Assembly: GCA_026770585.1 (NCBI GenBank)
Contig: MU647157.1
Location: 28,096 to 47,720 of the forward strand
Direction: 5' to 3'
Source: Baffinella frigidus
Lineage: Eukaryota; Cryptophyceae; Cryptomonadales; Baffinellaceae
DNA: 19,625 nt
The notes under the pieces were generated by a model, which saw only the letters and a list, made by a program, of their open reading frames with translations, was not told where the DNA came from and did not search any database. A program made the position numbers and the translations under genes. The stretch's first letter is position 1. Every line of letters starts with the position of its first letter. Positions 19,131-19,625 of this stretch are shown one piece after another.

Positions 19131-19309
19131 TTTGCATCTGGGATAAAGGGCTTATTGTCGAAATGGGCTTCGCGCGGAACCGAGGTCAGGTCAGAAAATC
19201 AGGAAATTTTCAAAAAAAAACATCACCGTGCAGCCTTGAGACGCTCCCTCTGGTGCCAGGCTTCGTTCTGTTGGTCCCATTTCTTGTTTCGCGCCTTCTC
19301 CCTGGGTGC

Positions 19310-19625
19310 GGGTTTGGTGTTTGGTGTTTGGGGATTGGGGATTGGTGTTTGGTGTTTGGGGATTGGTGTTTGGTGTTTGGTGTTTGGTGTTTGTTGTTTG
19401 GTGATTGGAGATTGTTGTTTGGTGCTTGGTGTTTGGGGATTGGTGTTTGGTGATTGGAGATTGTTGTTTGGTGTTTGGTGTTTGGTGTTTGGTGTTTGGT
19501 GTTTGGTGTTTGGTGTTTGGTGTTTGGTGTTTGGAGATTAGGGATCGGTGTTTGGTGTTTGGTGTTTGGTGTTTGGAGTTTGGTGTTTGGGGATTGGTGA
19601 TTGGTGATTGGTGTTTGGTGTTTGG
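19310..19625 (+). repeat. (GGTGTTT)n heptamer array, runs off the window
   Basis: About 45 heptamers, mostly TGTTTGG, with interspersed GGGATTGG and GGAGATTG units. Long homogeneous run at 19468-19530. Confidence 0.95.

Overview
This is nuclear DNA of a eukaryote, most plausibly a unicellular alga. The evidence is TTTAGGG-type telomere-like tracts, GC3-rich exon-like segments ending in GT or GC splice donors, and dense small inverted-repeat transposons (MITEs). No operon, Shine-Dalgarno pattern or bacterial gene packing is visible. The lineage cannot be fixed from sequence alone.

Only one gene is confidently recognisable: a 5'-complete, 3'-truncated acyltransferase-3 family membrane protein at 5896-6651 on the minus strand. 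Its 3' end runs into a dispersed repeat (family B), which itself carries a later MITE insertion (A1). Several short coding-like fragments probably derive from duplicated host exons: 1343-1433 (minus), 2918-2963, 3120-3178, 3723-3748, 4072-4097, four copies of a TVTPSGST-coding block at 4448-5113, 224-416 (minus), and a repeated PTExKVESGTSQ-coding block at 15236-15317 and 18842-19130. A degenerate tRNA-like sequence lies at 5404-5464 (minus).

Layout. 1-600: transposon fragments and G1. 680-1330: degenerate telomere-like tract. 1343-2450: exon fragment, a 118-bp array derived from it, fold-backs H1 and I1. 2465-3010: D1, K1, L. 3050-5360: exon-like ends alternating with G-rich tandem tracts, J, N. 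5404-6651: tRNA-like sequence, B+A1, acyltransferase. 6755-8560: array of dispersed repeats O, P and Q with CCTAAAGGA units. 8583-8870: mostly unique, promoter-like. 9000-11120: R repeats, C1/C2, U1, D2, D3, V1, C4+D4. 11120-12142: tandem duplications and fold-back Y1. 12231-14400: B2+A2, a 195-bp tandem duplication, two GA-rich cassettes. 14405-16800: A3, F1, E, I2, K2, EE, T1, F2, K3. 16806-18275: 30-bp array, N2/N3, A4, G2. 18290-19625: outward-facing telomere-like arrays, the DD repeats and a TGTTTGG heptamer array.

The main biology is transposition by non-autonomous elements. Families A, F, G, C, D, K and J have definable ends and apparent target-site duplications, and several nested insertions give a relative order. 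Five families with different ends share the same palindromic core, built on CCTACsGTAGG and CCTAGG, which suggests interior exchange among MITEs. No transposase gene is present, so the mobilising enzymes must be encoded elsewhere. Family letters are local labels used only for this window.
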